Assembly: GCA_016703325.1 (NCBI GenBank) | Contig: JADJCH010000003.1 | Coordinates: 124,001-188,000, forward strand | Origin: Burkholderiales bacterium | GTDB taxonomy: Bacteria; Pseudomonadota; Gammaproteobacteria; Burkholderiales; Burkholderiaceae_C | Length of the DNA stretch: 64,000 nt | Reading direction: 5' to 3' | Shown: positions 53,194-61,536 of the stretch, one piece after another | How positions within the stretch are numbered: position 1 is the stretch's first letter | Layout of the letters: every line of letters starts with the position of its first letter | The notes under the pieces: generated by a model | Databases searched by the model: none | Told to the model about the DNA's origin: nothing | The model's input: the letters and a program-made list of their open reading frames with translations, nothing else | Made by a program: the position numbers and the translations under genes

Positions 53194-53586
53194 TCAGCGC
53201 TTGCTGAACTGCTTGCGGCGACGCGCGCCGTGCAGACCGACCTTCTTCCGTTCCACTTCACGGGCATCGCGCGTGACGAAGCCGGCGTGGCTGAGATCGG
53301 GCTTGAGTGCCGCGTCATAGTCGATCAGCGCACGGGTCACGCCATGGCGCACTGCGCCGGCCTGACCGGATTCGCCACCGCCATGGACGTTGACCTGGAT
53401 GTCGAAGGCTTCGACATTGTTGGTCAGCACCAGCGGCTGCTTGCAGATCATGATGGAGGTCTGACGGCCAAAATACTGGTCCAACGGCTTGCCGTTGACC
53501 ATGATCTTGCCGGTACCCTTCTTGATGAACACACGTGCCACCGACGATTTGCGGCGGCCCGTGCCGTAGTTCCATTCACCGATCAT
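53194..53586 (-). CDS. rpsI: 30S ribosomal protein S9
   Basis: A 130-residue S9. It has [14 protein letters not shown] at the start, [22 protein letters not shown] in the centre, and the basic tail ending QFSKR that reaches the P-site tRNA. It lies nine bases after rplM, the universal S9/L13 pairing, and ends at a strong terminator. Confidence 0.99.
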   Translation of the reverse strand: MIGEWNYGTGRRKSSVARVFIKKGTGKIMVNGKPLDQYFGRQTSIMICKQPLVLTNNVEAFDIQVNVHGGGESGQAGAVRHGVTRALIDYDAALKPDLSHAGFVTRDAREVERKKVGLHGARRRKQFSKR

Positions 53587-53595
53587 GGCCGCTCC

Positions 53596-54024
53596 TTAGA
53601 TCGCCAGAGGCTTGGGCTGCTGGGCGGTGTGCGGGTGGGAGTCACCGGCATACACCTTCAGCTTCTTGATCATCGCGTAGCCGAGCGGGCCCTTGGGCAG
53701 CATGCCCTTGACGGCCTTTTCGAGCGCGCGGCCCGGGTGCTTGGCTTGCATGTCCTTGAACTTGGTGCCGTAGATGCCACCGGGGAAACCGGAATGGCGG
53801 TAGTACACCTTTTGTTCGGCCTTGTTTCCGGTCACGCGGATCTTGTCCGCATTCACGATGACGATGAAGTCACCGGTGTCCACGTGAGGCGTGTAAATGG
53901 CCTTGTGTTTGCCGCGCAGGCGGAGGGCGACTTCGCTGGCCACCCGTCCGAGAACCTTGTCCGTTGCGTCAATCACAAACCACTCATGCACGACCTCGGC
54001 CGGCTTGGCGCTGAAGGTCTTCAT
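53596..54024 (-). CDS. rplM: 50S ribosomal protein L13
   Basis: A 142-residue L13 with the family features [39 protein letters not shown], and [16 protein letters not shown]. It is the first gene of the rplM-rpsI operon. The leader between the -10 at 54180 and the ATG is about 150 bases and may fold, but no known L13 leader motif was recognised. Confidence 0.99.
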   Translation of the reverse strand: MKTFSAKPAEVVHEWFVIDATDKVLGRVASEVALRLRGKHKAIYTPHVDTGDFIVIVNADKIRVTGNKAEQKVYYRHSGFPGGIYGTKFKDMQAKHPGRALEKAVKGMLPKGPLGYAMIKKLKVYAGDSHPHTAQQPKPLAI

Positions 54025-54179
54025 GGCAAATCTCTTTGCGTTGAGGGTTTGCGGCTGCTTTCAGTGCCATCGGTACCGCTTGTAGCCGGGAAGGCGGCGG
54101 CCTCTCAGTGCACTGCTTCACCCCACCGGCATGCCGGCGAGGCGCTCTTTCCGTGCAGCCAATGACGGAAAAGCCTGCG

Positions 54180-54185
54180 AGTATA
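54180..54185 (-). promoter_or_regulatory. -10 element of the rplM-rpsI promoter
   Basis: TATACT on the minus strand (five of six consensus), preceded by a T-poor but GTGTGG-rich stretch where a weak -35 could lie. It is 155 bases upstream of rplM. The GTGTGG repeats just upstream are a short low-complexity run. Confidence 0.45.
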
Positions 54186-54238
54186 GCGCATGCGCACCAC
54201 ACCACACCGCACCCCACCACGGGCTTCCATTCACGACC

Positions 54239-54260
54239 CGGCGGCCCTGACAGGCCGCCG
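54239..54260 (-). terminator. GC-rich stem-loop after the BMP lipoprotein gene
   Basis: An eight-base-pair stem CGGCGGCC / GGCCGCCG with a six-base loop lies 12 bases after the stop codon of the BMP gene. There is no T-run, so it may be a processing block or Rho-assisted end rather than a true intrinsic terminator. Confidence 0.5.
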
Positions 54261-54271
54261 GTCCGTCGCCG

Positions 54272-55435
54272 TCACTTGCCCGACGGCACCTTGCCTTCCA
54301 CGCCCTTGACGTAGAAGTTGATGCCGCCGAGGAACTTGTCGTCGGCGACCTCGTCCTTCTTCAGCACTTCCTTGCCGTCCTGACCGACGATCGGGCCCTT
54401 CCAGATCACGAAGCTGCCATCCTTCAGGCCGGCCTTGATCTTCTCGAGTTGCTCCTTGCTGTCGGCCGGCACGGCATCAGACACCGACACCAGGTCGATG
54501 GCGCCTTCCTTGACGCCCCACCACACACCGCCGGTGGACCAGGTGCCGTCCAGCGCATCCTTGACCGCCTTCTTGTAGTACGGAGCCCAGTTGATGATGG
54601 CCGACGCGAGGTGGGCCTTCGGGCCGAACTTGCTCATGTCGGAGTCCCAGCCGAAGGCGAATTTGCCCTTCTCCTCGGCCTTCTGCAGCACGGCGCTGGA
54701 GTCGGTGTTCTGGAACAGCACGTCCGCACCGCCGGAGATCAGGCTGGCCGCGCCTTCGCCTTCCTTGGGCGGATCGAACCACTTGTTGACCCACACCACC
54801 TTGGTCTTGACCTTGGGGTTGACGCTCTGCGCGCCCAGGGTGAAGGAGTTGATGTTGCGGATCACCTCGGGGATGGGGATCGAGCCGACCACACCCAGCA
54901 CGTTGGACTTGGTCATCTTGCCGGCGATCACACCCGCCATGTACGCACCCTCATAAGTGCGGCTGTCGTAGGTGCGCAGGTTCTCGGCGGTCTTGTAGCC
55001 GGTGGCATGCTCGAACTTCACGTCCTTGCTGTCGGCGGCAACCTTGAGCATCGGCTCCATGTAGCCGAAGGTGGTGCCGAAGATCAGCTTGTTGCCCTGG
55101 CCGACCAGGTCACGCATGACCCGCTCGGCGTCGGCGGACTCGGGCACGTTCTCGACGAAGCTGGTGACGATCTTGTCGCCAAACTCGGCTTCTACCGCCT
55201 TGCGGCCGTTGTCGTGCGCAAAGGTCCAGCCGGCGTCGCCCACCGGGCCGACATAGGCGAAGGCCACCTTCAGCGGGGCCGGCTTGGCCGGCTCGGACGC
55301 TGGAGCAGAAGCTGCCGCCGCCGCAGGGGCTGCCGTCGGCTCCTCCTTCTTGCCGCAGCCCACCAGCGCAGCCGACATCCCCAGGGACGTCAGCGCAGCC
55401 AGTTTGATCAGGGATCGCTTGTTCAGATCGGTCAT
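54272..55435 (-). CDS. BMP family ABC transporter substrate-binding lipoprotein
   Basis: A 387-residue lipoprotein. The signal peptide ends in the lipobox ALVGC, followed by a Lys/Glu and Ala-rich linker. The BMP/PnrA fold shows KVAFAYVGPVGDAGWTFAHDNGRKAVEAEFG, GNKLIFGTTFGYMEPM and the late TWSTGGVWWGVKEGAIDL. BMP proteins bind nucleosides or purine bases; the neighbouring guaD and xdh genes favour purines. A GAGAGGAG site precedes the ATG at 55435. It is the last gene of the minus-strand purine operon, or a separately expressed one after a 106-base gap. Confidence 0.94.
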   Translation of the reverse strand: MTDLNKRSLIKLAALTSLGMSAALVGCGKKEEPTAAPAAAAASAPASEPAKPAPLKVAFAYVGPVGDAGWTFAHDNGRKAVEAEFGDKIVTSFVENVPESADAERVMRDLVGQGNKLIFGTTFGYMEPMLKVAADSKDVKFEHATGYKTAENLRTYDSRTYEGAYMAGVIAGKMTKSNVLGVVGSIPIPEVIRNINSFTLGAQSVNPKVKTKVVWVNKWFDPPKEGEGAASLISGGADVLFQNTDSSAVLQKAEEKGKFAFGWDSDMSKFGPKAHLASAIINWAPYYKKAVKDALDGTWSTGGVWWGVKEGAIDLVSVSDAVPADSKEQLEKIKAGLKDGSFVIWKGPIVGQDGKEVLKKDEVADDKFLGGINFYVKGVEGKVPSGK

Positions 55436-55541
55436 GGATCTCACTCCTCTCGGGACACAGGGGTTGGGAACAGATGTTGATGTTGTCGGAAGGCCCGCCG
55501 CGCGGCCAAAACTTGCATGGTGCCACCGCCCGGCCCCCGCC

Positions 55542-56462
55542 TCAATGGCCGGGGAAGAAGGGCTTGCCGATGGACGCCGGCATGTTGGCCCGGATCCACG
55601 CCGGGTTGCGCGAGATGAGCACCAGCACCACGATGGTGGCCAGATAGGGCAGCATGGTGAGGAACTGGCTGGCCATCTGCACACCTTCAGCCTGCAGGTG
55701 GAACTGCAGCATCGTGACACCGCCGAACAGGTAGGCCCCCAGCAGCACCCGCGCCGGGCGCCAGGTGGCAAAGGTGGTCAGCGCCAGCGCGATCCAGCCT
55801 TTGCCGGCCGTCATGCCCTCCACCCACAGCGGGGTGTAGATCACCGACAGGTAGGCCCCGGCCACGCCGCACAGCGCCCCGCCGGCCATCACGGCCGCCA
55901 GGCGGATGCGGCGCACCGGGTAGCCCAGCGCATGGGCGGACTCCGGCGACTCGCCAATGGAGCGCAGCACCAGCCCGGCCCGCGAGCGGTAGAGGAACCA
56001 GGCCAGCGCCACGGTCAGCACCACGGTCAGGTAGACCATCGGGTGCTGGCGAAACAGCGCCGGGCCCACAAAGGGCAGGTCGGCCAGACCGGGGATGGCG
56101 AACTGGGCCCGCTCGGCCAGCTTCTCCTGCGTGTAGGCAATGCCCACGAAGGCAGAGAAGCCGGTACCGAACAGGCTCAGCGCCAATCCGGTGGCGTACT
56201 GGTTGGTGTTGAGCCAGATCACCAGGAACCCGAAGGCCGCCGCCAGCAGCGCCCCGGCACCGGCACCGGCGGCAAAGGCCAGCCAGTCGTTGTGGGTGTG
56301 CACCGCAGTGGCAAAGCCGGCAATCGCAGCCACCAGCATCATCCCTTCGGCACCGAGGTTGACGATGCCGGCGCGTTCGTTGATCAGCAGCCCGAGCGCG
56401 GCGATGGCGAGCACCGTGCCCGCGCTCAGCGAGGCCGCCAGCAGCAAAGCGAATTCATTCAT
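55542..56462 (-). CDS. ABC transporter permease of the BMP-type purine/nucleoside transporter (second)
   Basis: A 306-residue permease of the BPD_transp_2 type with eight or nine membrane helices. ALGLLINERAGIVNLGAEGMMLVAAIAGF and the loop GYPVRRIRLAAVMAGGALCGVAGAYL are the YufQ/NupC-type hallmarks. It overlaps the first permease gene by four bases. The pair forms the membrane channel used with the ATPase encoded upstream. Confidence 0.94.
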   Translation of the reverse strand: MNEFALLLAASLSAGTVLAIAALGLLINERAGIVNLGAEGMMLVAAIAGFATAVHTHNDWLAFAAGAGAGALLAAAFGFLVIWLNTNQYATGLALSLFGTGFSAFVGIAYTQEKLAERAQFAIPGLADLPFVGPALFRQHPMVYLTVVLTVALAWFLYRSRAGLVLRSIGESPESAHALGYPVRRIRLAAVMAGGALCGVAGAYLSVIYTPLWVEGMTAGKGWIALALTTFATWRPARVLLGAYLFGGVTMLQFHLQAEGVQMASQFLTMLPYLATIVVLVLISRNPAWIRANMPASIGKPFFPGH

Positions 56463-57520
56463 GAAGACTTGCTCCAGCGGATGCGGTAGGCGATCAGCGT
56501 GTCGCAGGCCAGCAGCGAGAACAGCAGCAGCCCCTGGAACACGCCGGTGAGGGACTTGGGCAGGCCCAGGCGGGACTGCGCCAGCTCACCGCCGATGTAG
56601 AACATGCTCATCAGCACCGCCGAGAAGACGATGCCCACCGGGTGCAGCCGCCCGACGAAGGCCACGATGATGGCGGCAAATCCGTAGCCCACCGGCACAT
56701 GCGGGGTCAGCTGCCCCAAGGGGCCTGCCGCCTCCAGCGCCCCGGCCAGGCCGGCCATGCCGCCGGACACCAGCAGCGCCGTCCACAGCGCGCTGCGAGA
56801 CGAAAAGCCGGCGTACTTCGCCGCCGCCGGCGCCAGCCCGCCCACCTGCAGCGCAAAACCCCGGTAGGTGCGGAACAGGAAGACCCAGAACGCTGCCACC
56901 GCCGCCAGCGCCAGCAGCACACCGACGTTCATGCGCCAGCCGTCCACCAGGCGCGGAATTTTGGTGGGCGCCAGGAAGGTGATGGTCTGCGGGAAGTTGT
57001 AGCCCTGCGGATCCTTCCACGGGCCGTAGACCAGCCAGTTCAGCAGCATCTCGGCCACATAGACCAGCATCAGGCTGACCAGGATCTCGTTGGCATTGAA
57101 GCGGTCGCGCAGCAGCGCCACCAGCGCCGCCCAGGCCATGCCGCCCAGCACCCCGGCCAGCAGGATCAGCACGACGATGCCGCCGGAGGACTGCGCATCC
57201 GCCTGCATCGCCACCCAGCCGCCGGCCAGCGCACCGAGGATGAACTGCCCCTCCGCACCGATGTTCCAGAGGTTGGAGCGAAAACACAGCGCCAGCCCCA
57301 GCGCAATCAGCACCAGAGGCACCGCCTTGACCGCCAGCTCCGACAGCGCATAGCCGTTCTTCACCGGTTCGACGAAGAAGATCTGCAGCGCCCGCACCGG
57401 GTCCTTGCCCAGGGCGCTGAACAGCACGCTGCCGATCAGCACCGTCAGCGCGAGCGCGATCAGCGGGGACAGCAGCGACATCGCCTTGGAGGGCTGCGGC
57501 CGCGTTTCGAGTTTCAACAT
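56459..57520 (-). CDS. ABC transporter permease of the BMP-type purine/nucleoside transporter (first)
   Basis: A 353-residue permease of the YufP type. It has a long first periplasmic loop (FVEPVKNGYALSELAVKAVPLVLIALGLALCFRSNLWNIGAEGQFILGA) and the loop LAPAAAKYAGFSSRSALWTALLVSGGMAGLAGALE. The ATG at 57520 (MLKLETRP) is chosen over longer in-frame starts because it begins 20 bases after the ATPase gene stop. It is translationally coupled to the second permease. Confidence 0.93.
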   Translation of the reverse strand: MLKLETRPQPSKAMSLLSPLIALALTVLIGSVLFSALGKDPVRALQIFFVEPVKNGYALSELAVKAVPLVLIALGLALCFRSNLWNIGAEGQFILGALAGGWVAMQADAQSSGGIVVLILLAGVLGGMAWAALVALLRDRFNANEILVSLMLVYVAEMLLNWLVYGPWKDPQGYNFPQTITFLAPTKIPRLVDGWRMNVGVLLALAAVAAFWVFLFRTYRGFALQVGGLAPAAAKYAGFSSRSALWTALLVSGGMAGLAGALEAAGPLGQLTPHVPVGYGFAAIIVAFVGRLHPVGIVFSAVLMSMFYIGGELAQSRLGLPKSLTGVFQGLLLFSLLACDTLIAYRIRWSKSS

Positions 57521-57540
57521 GTTCCGTCCTGCCCCAAGCT

Positions 57541-59103
57541 TCAGCCCGCCGTGGCACCGGCAGGCGCCGGGACCTCCCACAGCCCCGACATCCAGATGCC
57601 GATCTGCTCGATGCTCGCGTCGCGCCGGGCCACCGACGGCGACACCCGCCCCTGGGCGATCACCACCAGCCGGTCGCAGATCTCGAAGAGTTCATCCAGC
57701 TCCTCGCTGACCACCAGCAGGGCGCAGCCCGCGTTGCGCAACGCCAGCAGCTCGCCGCGGATCTGCGCGGCCGCGCCGACGTCCACACCCCAGGTGGGCT
57801 GGCTGATGATCAGCAGCTTCGGCTGCGCCTCGATCTCCCGTCCGACGATGAACTTCTGCAGGTTGCCTCCGGACAGCGACTTGGCCGCCGCCCCCGGGCC
57901 GCCGGCCTTGACCTTGAAGCGCTCGATCAGCCGGGCGGCCTGTGCCTCGATCGCCCCCATGTGCAGCCAGCCGCCCGCGCCCACGCCCTCGGTGCGGGTG
58001 AGCAGCAGGTTGTGCGCCAGCGACAGCGTGGGCACCGCGCCGCGGCCCAGGCGCTCCTCCGGCACGAAGTGCAGCCCCAGGTGGCGCCGCCTGCGCGGGG
58101 AGGCGGCGGCGATGTCCTGGCCGAACAGCCGCACCGAACCCGCAGGGCCGCGGGCATCCTCACCCGACAGCGCCGCCATCAGCTCCTGCTGACCGTTGCC
58201 GGAGACCCCGGCGATGCCGAGGATCTCCCCGCCGTGCAGCTCGAATCCGATGTTGCTGAGCGTGGTTCCGAAGGGATCCTGCTTGGCCAGACTGAGGCCG
58301 CGCACCTGCAGCGCCAGCTCACCCAGCTGGGCCGGGCGGTGCTGCAGCTGCGGCGGCTCCGAGCCGATCATCAGCCGCGACAGGCTGGCATTGCTCTGCA
58401 GCGTGGGGTCCACCTCGCCGGTGACCTTGCCGCCGCGCAGCACGGTGCAGTGGTGGCACAGCGAGCGGATCTCGTCGAGCTTGTGGCTGATGTAGAGGAT
58501 GGCGCAACCGTCTGCGCTGAGCTGGCGCAGCGTGACGAACAGCCGCTCCACCGCCTGCGGGGTGAGCACCGAGGTGGGTTCGTCCAGGATCAGCAGCTTC
58601 GGGTCGGTGAGCAGCGCGCGCACGATCTCCACCCGCTGGCGCTCGCCCACCGACAGCGAATGCACCGGCCGGTCCGGGTCCACGTCCAGCCCGTATTCAC
58701 CCGCCACCTGGCGGATGCGCTCGGTGACCTGCGCCAGGCCGAGCGACTTGTCCAGCCCCAGCCAGACGTTCTCCGCCGCGGTGAGCGTGTCGAACAGCGA
58801 GAAGTGCTGGTAGACCATGCTGATGCCCAGCTGCCGCGCCTGCGCCGGGCTGGCGATCTGCACCGGACGGCCATCCCAGAGGATCTCGCCCTCGTCGGGT
58901 TTGACCGCGCCGTAGATGATCTTCATCAGCGTGGACTTGCCCGCGCCGTTTTCTCCCAGCACTGCATGGATCTGCCCCGGCGCCACCGTCAGGCTGACCC
59001 GGTCGTTGGCCTTGACCGCGGGGTACTGCTTGCTGATGCCGCGCAGCTCCAGCCGCGCCGGCCGATCCGATCGCGCAGGTTCAGCGCTGTTGTCCAGCGA
59101 CAT
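57541..59103 (-). CDS. ABC transporter ATP-binding protein, two nucleotide-binding domains (purine/nucleoside type)
   Basis: A 520-residue tandem ATPase. Domain 1 has Walker A GENGAGKST, signature LSVGERQRVEIVRAL and Walker B LLILDEPTSVL. Domain 2 has a reduced Walker A GVSGNGQQEL, signature LSGGNLQKFIVGREI and a Walker B-like LLIISQPTWGVDVGA. This asymmetric layout is normal for YufO/NupA and sugar-type ATPases. The ATG at 59103 overlaps the end of guaD by 23 bases. It energises the two permeases that follow. Confidence 0.94.
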   Translation of the reverse strand: MSLDNSAEPARSDRPARLELRGISKQYPAVKANDRVSLTVAPGQIHAVLGENGAGKSTLMKIIYGAVKPDEGEILWDGRPVQIASPAQARQLGISMVYQHFSLFDTLTAAENVWLGLDKSLGLAQVTERIRQVAGEYGLDVDPDRPVHSLSVGERQRVEIVRALLTDPKLLILDEPTSVLTPQAVERLFVTLRQLSADGCAILYISHKLDEIRSLCHHCTVLRGGKVTGEVDPTLQSNASLSRLMIGSEPPQLQHRPAQLGELALQVRGLSLAKQDPFGTTLSNIGFELHGGEILGIAGVSGNGQQELMAALSGEDARGPAGSVRLFGQDIAAASPRRRRHLGLHFVPEERLGRGAVPTLSLAHNLLLTRTEGVGAGGWLHMGAIEAQAARLIERFKVKAGGPGAAAKSLSGGNLQKFIVGREIEAQPKLLIISQPTWGVDVGAAAQIRGELLALRNAGCALLVVSEELDELFEICDRLVVIAQGRVSPSVARRDASIEQIGIWMSGLWEVPAPAGATAG

Positions 59104-60409
59104 AGACCGTCTCCAGGTTGCGTTCGTCCGCCAGGGTGATCCAGGCAAACACCCTCTCATGCAGTTCACGGGCCAGCGCGTCGCGGTGGCTGGCCACCGG
59201 CCCGGCCGCCCAGTGCCACACCGCCACGTCGGCGCAGCAGCCGACATCGAAGGAGCCGATCTCCCCGGCCAGCTGCAGCGCCTCGGCCGCCCCGCGGGTG
59301 GCGGTGTACAGCGCCTTCCACGCGGTCAGCCGTACGCCGCGCAGCGCCTGGATCTTGTAGGCGTCCGACAAAGTGCGCTGGAAGGACAGCGTGGTGCCGC
59401 CCCCCACGTCGGTGGCCATCGACACCCGTGCACCGGCCGCCTCCAGCGCCGGCCAGTCCAGCAGGCCGCTGCCGAGGAAGAGGTTGGAGCTGGGGCTGTG
59501 GGCGATCTGCGCGCCGGTGTCGGCCAGCAGGCGGCGGTCGGTGTCGTCCAGCCAGATGCCGTGGGCCAGCACCGCACGAGGGCCGAGCAGGCCGGCGCGG
59601 TGGTAGACGTCCAGGTAGCTGCGCGCCTCGGGGAACAGCTCGGCGACCCAGGCCACCTCGTCGCGGTTCTCGGCCACATGGGTCTGCATGTACAGGCCGG
59701 GGATCTCGTGCATCAGCCGGCCGGCCATGGCCAGCTGCTGCGGCGTGCTGGTCACGGCAAAGCGCACGGTGACGGCATAGGCCAGCCGGCCGCGGCCGTG
59801 CCAGCGCCCGATCAGCGCACGGCTGATCGCCTCGGTGCCGGCCACATCGCCGTCGGACAGCGCCGCCGGCGCATGCCGGTCCATCAGCACCTTGCCGGCC
59901 ACCAGCCGCATGCCGCGGGCCTCGGCGGCGGCGAACAGCTGCTCCACCGACACCGCATGCACGGTCGGAAACACCACCGCGGCGGTGATGCCGTGGTGCA
60001 ACAGCGCGTCGACAAAGGTCCGGGCACCCGCCTCGGCCACCGCCGGATCGGCAAAACGCTGCTCGGCCGGGAAGGTGTAGGTGTTCAGCCAGTCGAGCAG
60101 CTCGGTGCCGTAGCTGGCGATGACGTCGATCTGCGGGCTGTGCACATGGGTGTCGATGAAACCCGGCAGCAGCAGGTGGCCGCTGTGGTCCACACAGCGC
60201 CAGTCCGGCCCGGGTGCACCGGCCGCAGCGGGCTGGGCGCCGACGATGCGGCCGTCCTCGACGAAGAGCCAGTGGTCCGGCCGCCAGCGCAGGCCGGGGT
60301 GCGCGCCCGGTCCGGGCTGAGGCGGACCCCAGCCGGGGTCGGCAATGAAGTCGAGCAGGTCGCCGCGCAGGGCCAGTCGATGGGCGGGGCGCTGTGGGGA
60401 AAGCGTCAT
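59081..60409 (-). CDS. guaD: Guanine deaminase
   Basis: A 442-residue amidohydrolase converting guanine to xanthine. The metal-binding HVHSPQ motif follows LLLPGFIDTHVH, and MQTHVAENRDEV, HGIWLDDTD and HSPSSNLFLGSGLLDW carry the other ligand and substrate residues, with a late ATDVGGGTTLS. It overlaps the LysR stop by four bases and the ABC ATPase start by 23 bases, so regulator, deaminase and transporter form one operon. Its product is the substrate of XdhAB encoded divergently. Confidence 0.95.
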   Translation of the reverse strand: MTLSPQRPAHRLALRGDLLDFIADPGWGPPQPGPGAHPGLRWRPDHWLFVEDGRIVGAQPAAAGAPGPDWRCVDHSGHLLLPGFIDTHVHSPQIDVIASYGTELLDWLNTYTFPAEQRFADPAVAEAGARTFVDALLHHGITAAVVFPTVHAVSVEQLFAAAEARGMRLVAGKVLMDRHAPAALSDGDVAGTEAISRALIGRWHGRGRLAYAVTVRFAVTSTPQQLAMAGRLMHEIPGLYMQTHVAENRDEVAWVAELFPEARSYLDVYHRAGLLGPRAVLAHGIWLDDTDRRLLADTGAQIAHSPSSNLFLGSGLLDWPALEAAGARVSMATDVGGGTTLSFQRTLSDAYKIQALRGVRLTAWKALYTATRGAAEALQLAGEIGSFDVGCCADVAVWHWAAGPVASHRDALARELHERVFAWITLADERNLETVYVAGQQR

Positions 60410-61440
60410 GCCCCACCCTCCGCAAGGACCGCGCCCGCCGGCCCACCCGCAGCCCCACCGGCAGGCACAGCCAGCCCGCGCGCCACATCGCGCACCAGCT
60501 CACGCAACCAGCGCAGCGACGCCGCGGCGTGGCTGACCTCGTGCCAGAGCTGGAAGTACACCATCGGCGGAAAGTGCACAGGGCAGGGCAGGATGGCCAG
60601 CTTCGGCTGCCCGGTCCCCTGGGCCGACAACTGCTCGGCCAGCTCCACATGGCGGCGGCAGAACTGCCGCCCGGTGGTCAGCACCAGGTGGGAGCGCGCC
60701 AGCATCGCAGGCACCAGCGCAAAGTGCGGGCTGCGCACCACGATGTGCCGCACCAGCCCCTGCCGAGCCAGGTGTTCGTCAATGACGCCCGCCGCCCCGG
60801 CGTGCAGCGGCGTGGGCGCCACATGGTCACACTCCAGGTAACGCTGCACCGTCCAGCGCTGCGGCTCGCGCCGCGCCGGGTGATCGGCCGCCACCAGACA
60901 GACCACCTCGTCGGTGAACAGCCGGCCCAGGTGCAGTTCGTCCGGCGGCTCCAGCCAGTTGCCGATGGCCAGATCCAGCTCGCCGCGGGCCAGCCGGGCG
61001 CGGTAGTCGAAGTCGGCCGACAGCGCATGCACCGTCAAACGGGCGCGGGGCGCCTGCAGCCGCAGCCGGGTCACCAGCGCGGGCAGGAAGGTGGGGTCCA
61101 GGTAGTCGCTGGCGGCGATGCGGAACTCCACCTCCGCTGCGGCCGGGTCGAAGGCCCGAGCGCTGACCTTGCCGCCAAACAGCTGCTCCGCACTGCGCAG
61201 CAGCGTGGCTGCCGGCTCCAGCAACTGCAGCGCCACCTCGGTGGGCACCATGCCGGTACCCGAGCGCACCAGCAGGGGGTCGCCGATCAGCTCGCGCAGG
61301 CGGCGCAGCTGGGCACTGACCGCCGGCTGGGTCATGGCCAGCCGCAGCGCGGCGCGGGAAACGCTGGATTCGGAAATCACGGTGTGGAAGACCCGGACGA
61401 GGTGCAGCTCAGTCTTGTCGAAAACGGTCCGGGTCGGCAT
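60406..61440 (-). CDS. LysR family transcriptional regulator of the purine genes
   Basis: A 344-residue LysR regulator. The N-terminal winged helix reads LHLVRVFHTVISESSVSRAALRLAMTQPAVSAQLRRLRELIGDPLLVRS, and a periplasmic-binding-like effector domain follows, ending in an Ala/Gly-rich tail. The ATG at 61440 gives the standard start; the frame remains open well upstream into xdhA but that is antisense. It is divergent from xdhA and heads the guaD-transporter operon, so it very probably controls both. The effector may be xanthine, urate or another purine. Confidence 0.93.
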   Translation of the reverse strand: MPTRTVFDKTELHLVRVFHTVISESSVSRAALRLAMTQPAVSAQLRRLRELIGDPLLVRSGTGMVPTEVALQLLEPAATLLRSAEQLFGGKVSARAFDPAAAEVEFRIAASDYLDPTFLPALVTRLRLQAPRARLTVHALSADFDYRARLARGELDLAIGNWLEPPDELHLGRLFTDEVVCLVAADHPARREPQRWTVQRYLECDHVAPTPLHAGAAGVIDEHLARQGLVRHIVVRSPHFALVPAMLARSHLVLTTGRQFCRRHVELAEQLSAQGTGQPKLAILPCPVHFPPMVYFQLWHEVSHAAASLRWLRELVRDVARGLAVPAGGAAGGPAGAVLAEGGA

Positions 61441-61536
61441 ATGCACATTGTGATGCGAGTCATGTGGCTTTTCATATGGCGCGACGCGCGGCGGCGAGTA
61501 TGTTCCGTGCTTGTCCGGGGCACCCCTGCCCCGCAG
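61438..61536. promoter_or_regulatory. Divergent lysR-xdhA control region
   Basis: This 99-base region is AT-rich relative to its surroundings. CATATG occurs at 61438-61443 (overlapping the lysR start codon) and again at 61473-61478. Between them lies CACATTGTG, a short dyad. A plus-strand -10-like TATGTT lies about 35 bases before the xdhA ATG. LysR binding sites normally occupy such regions, but no exact T-N11-A box can be assigned with confidence. Confidence 0.4.
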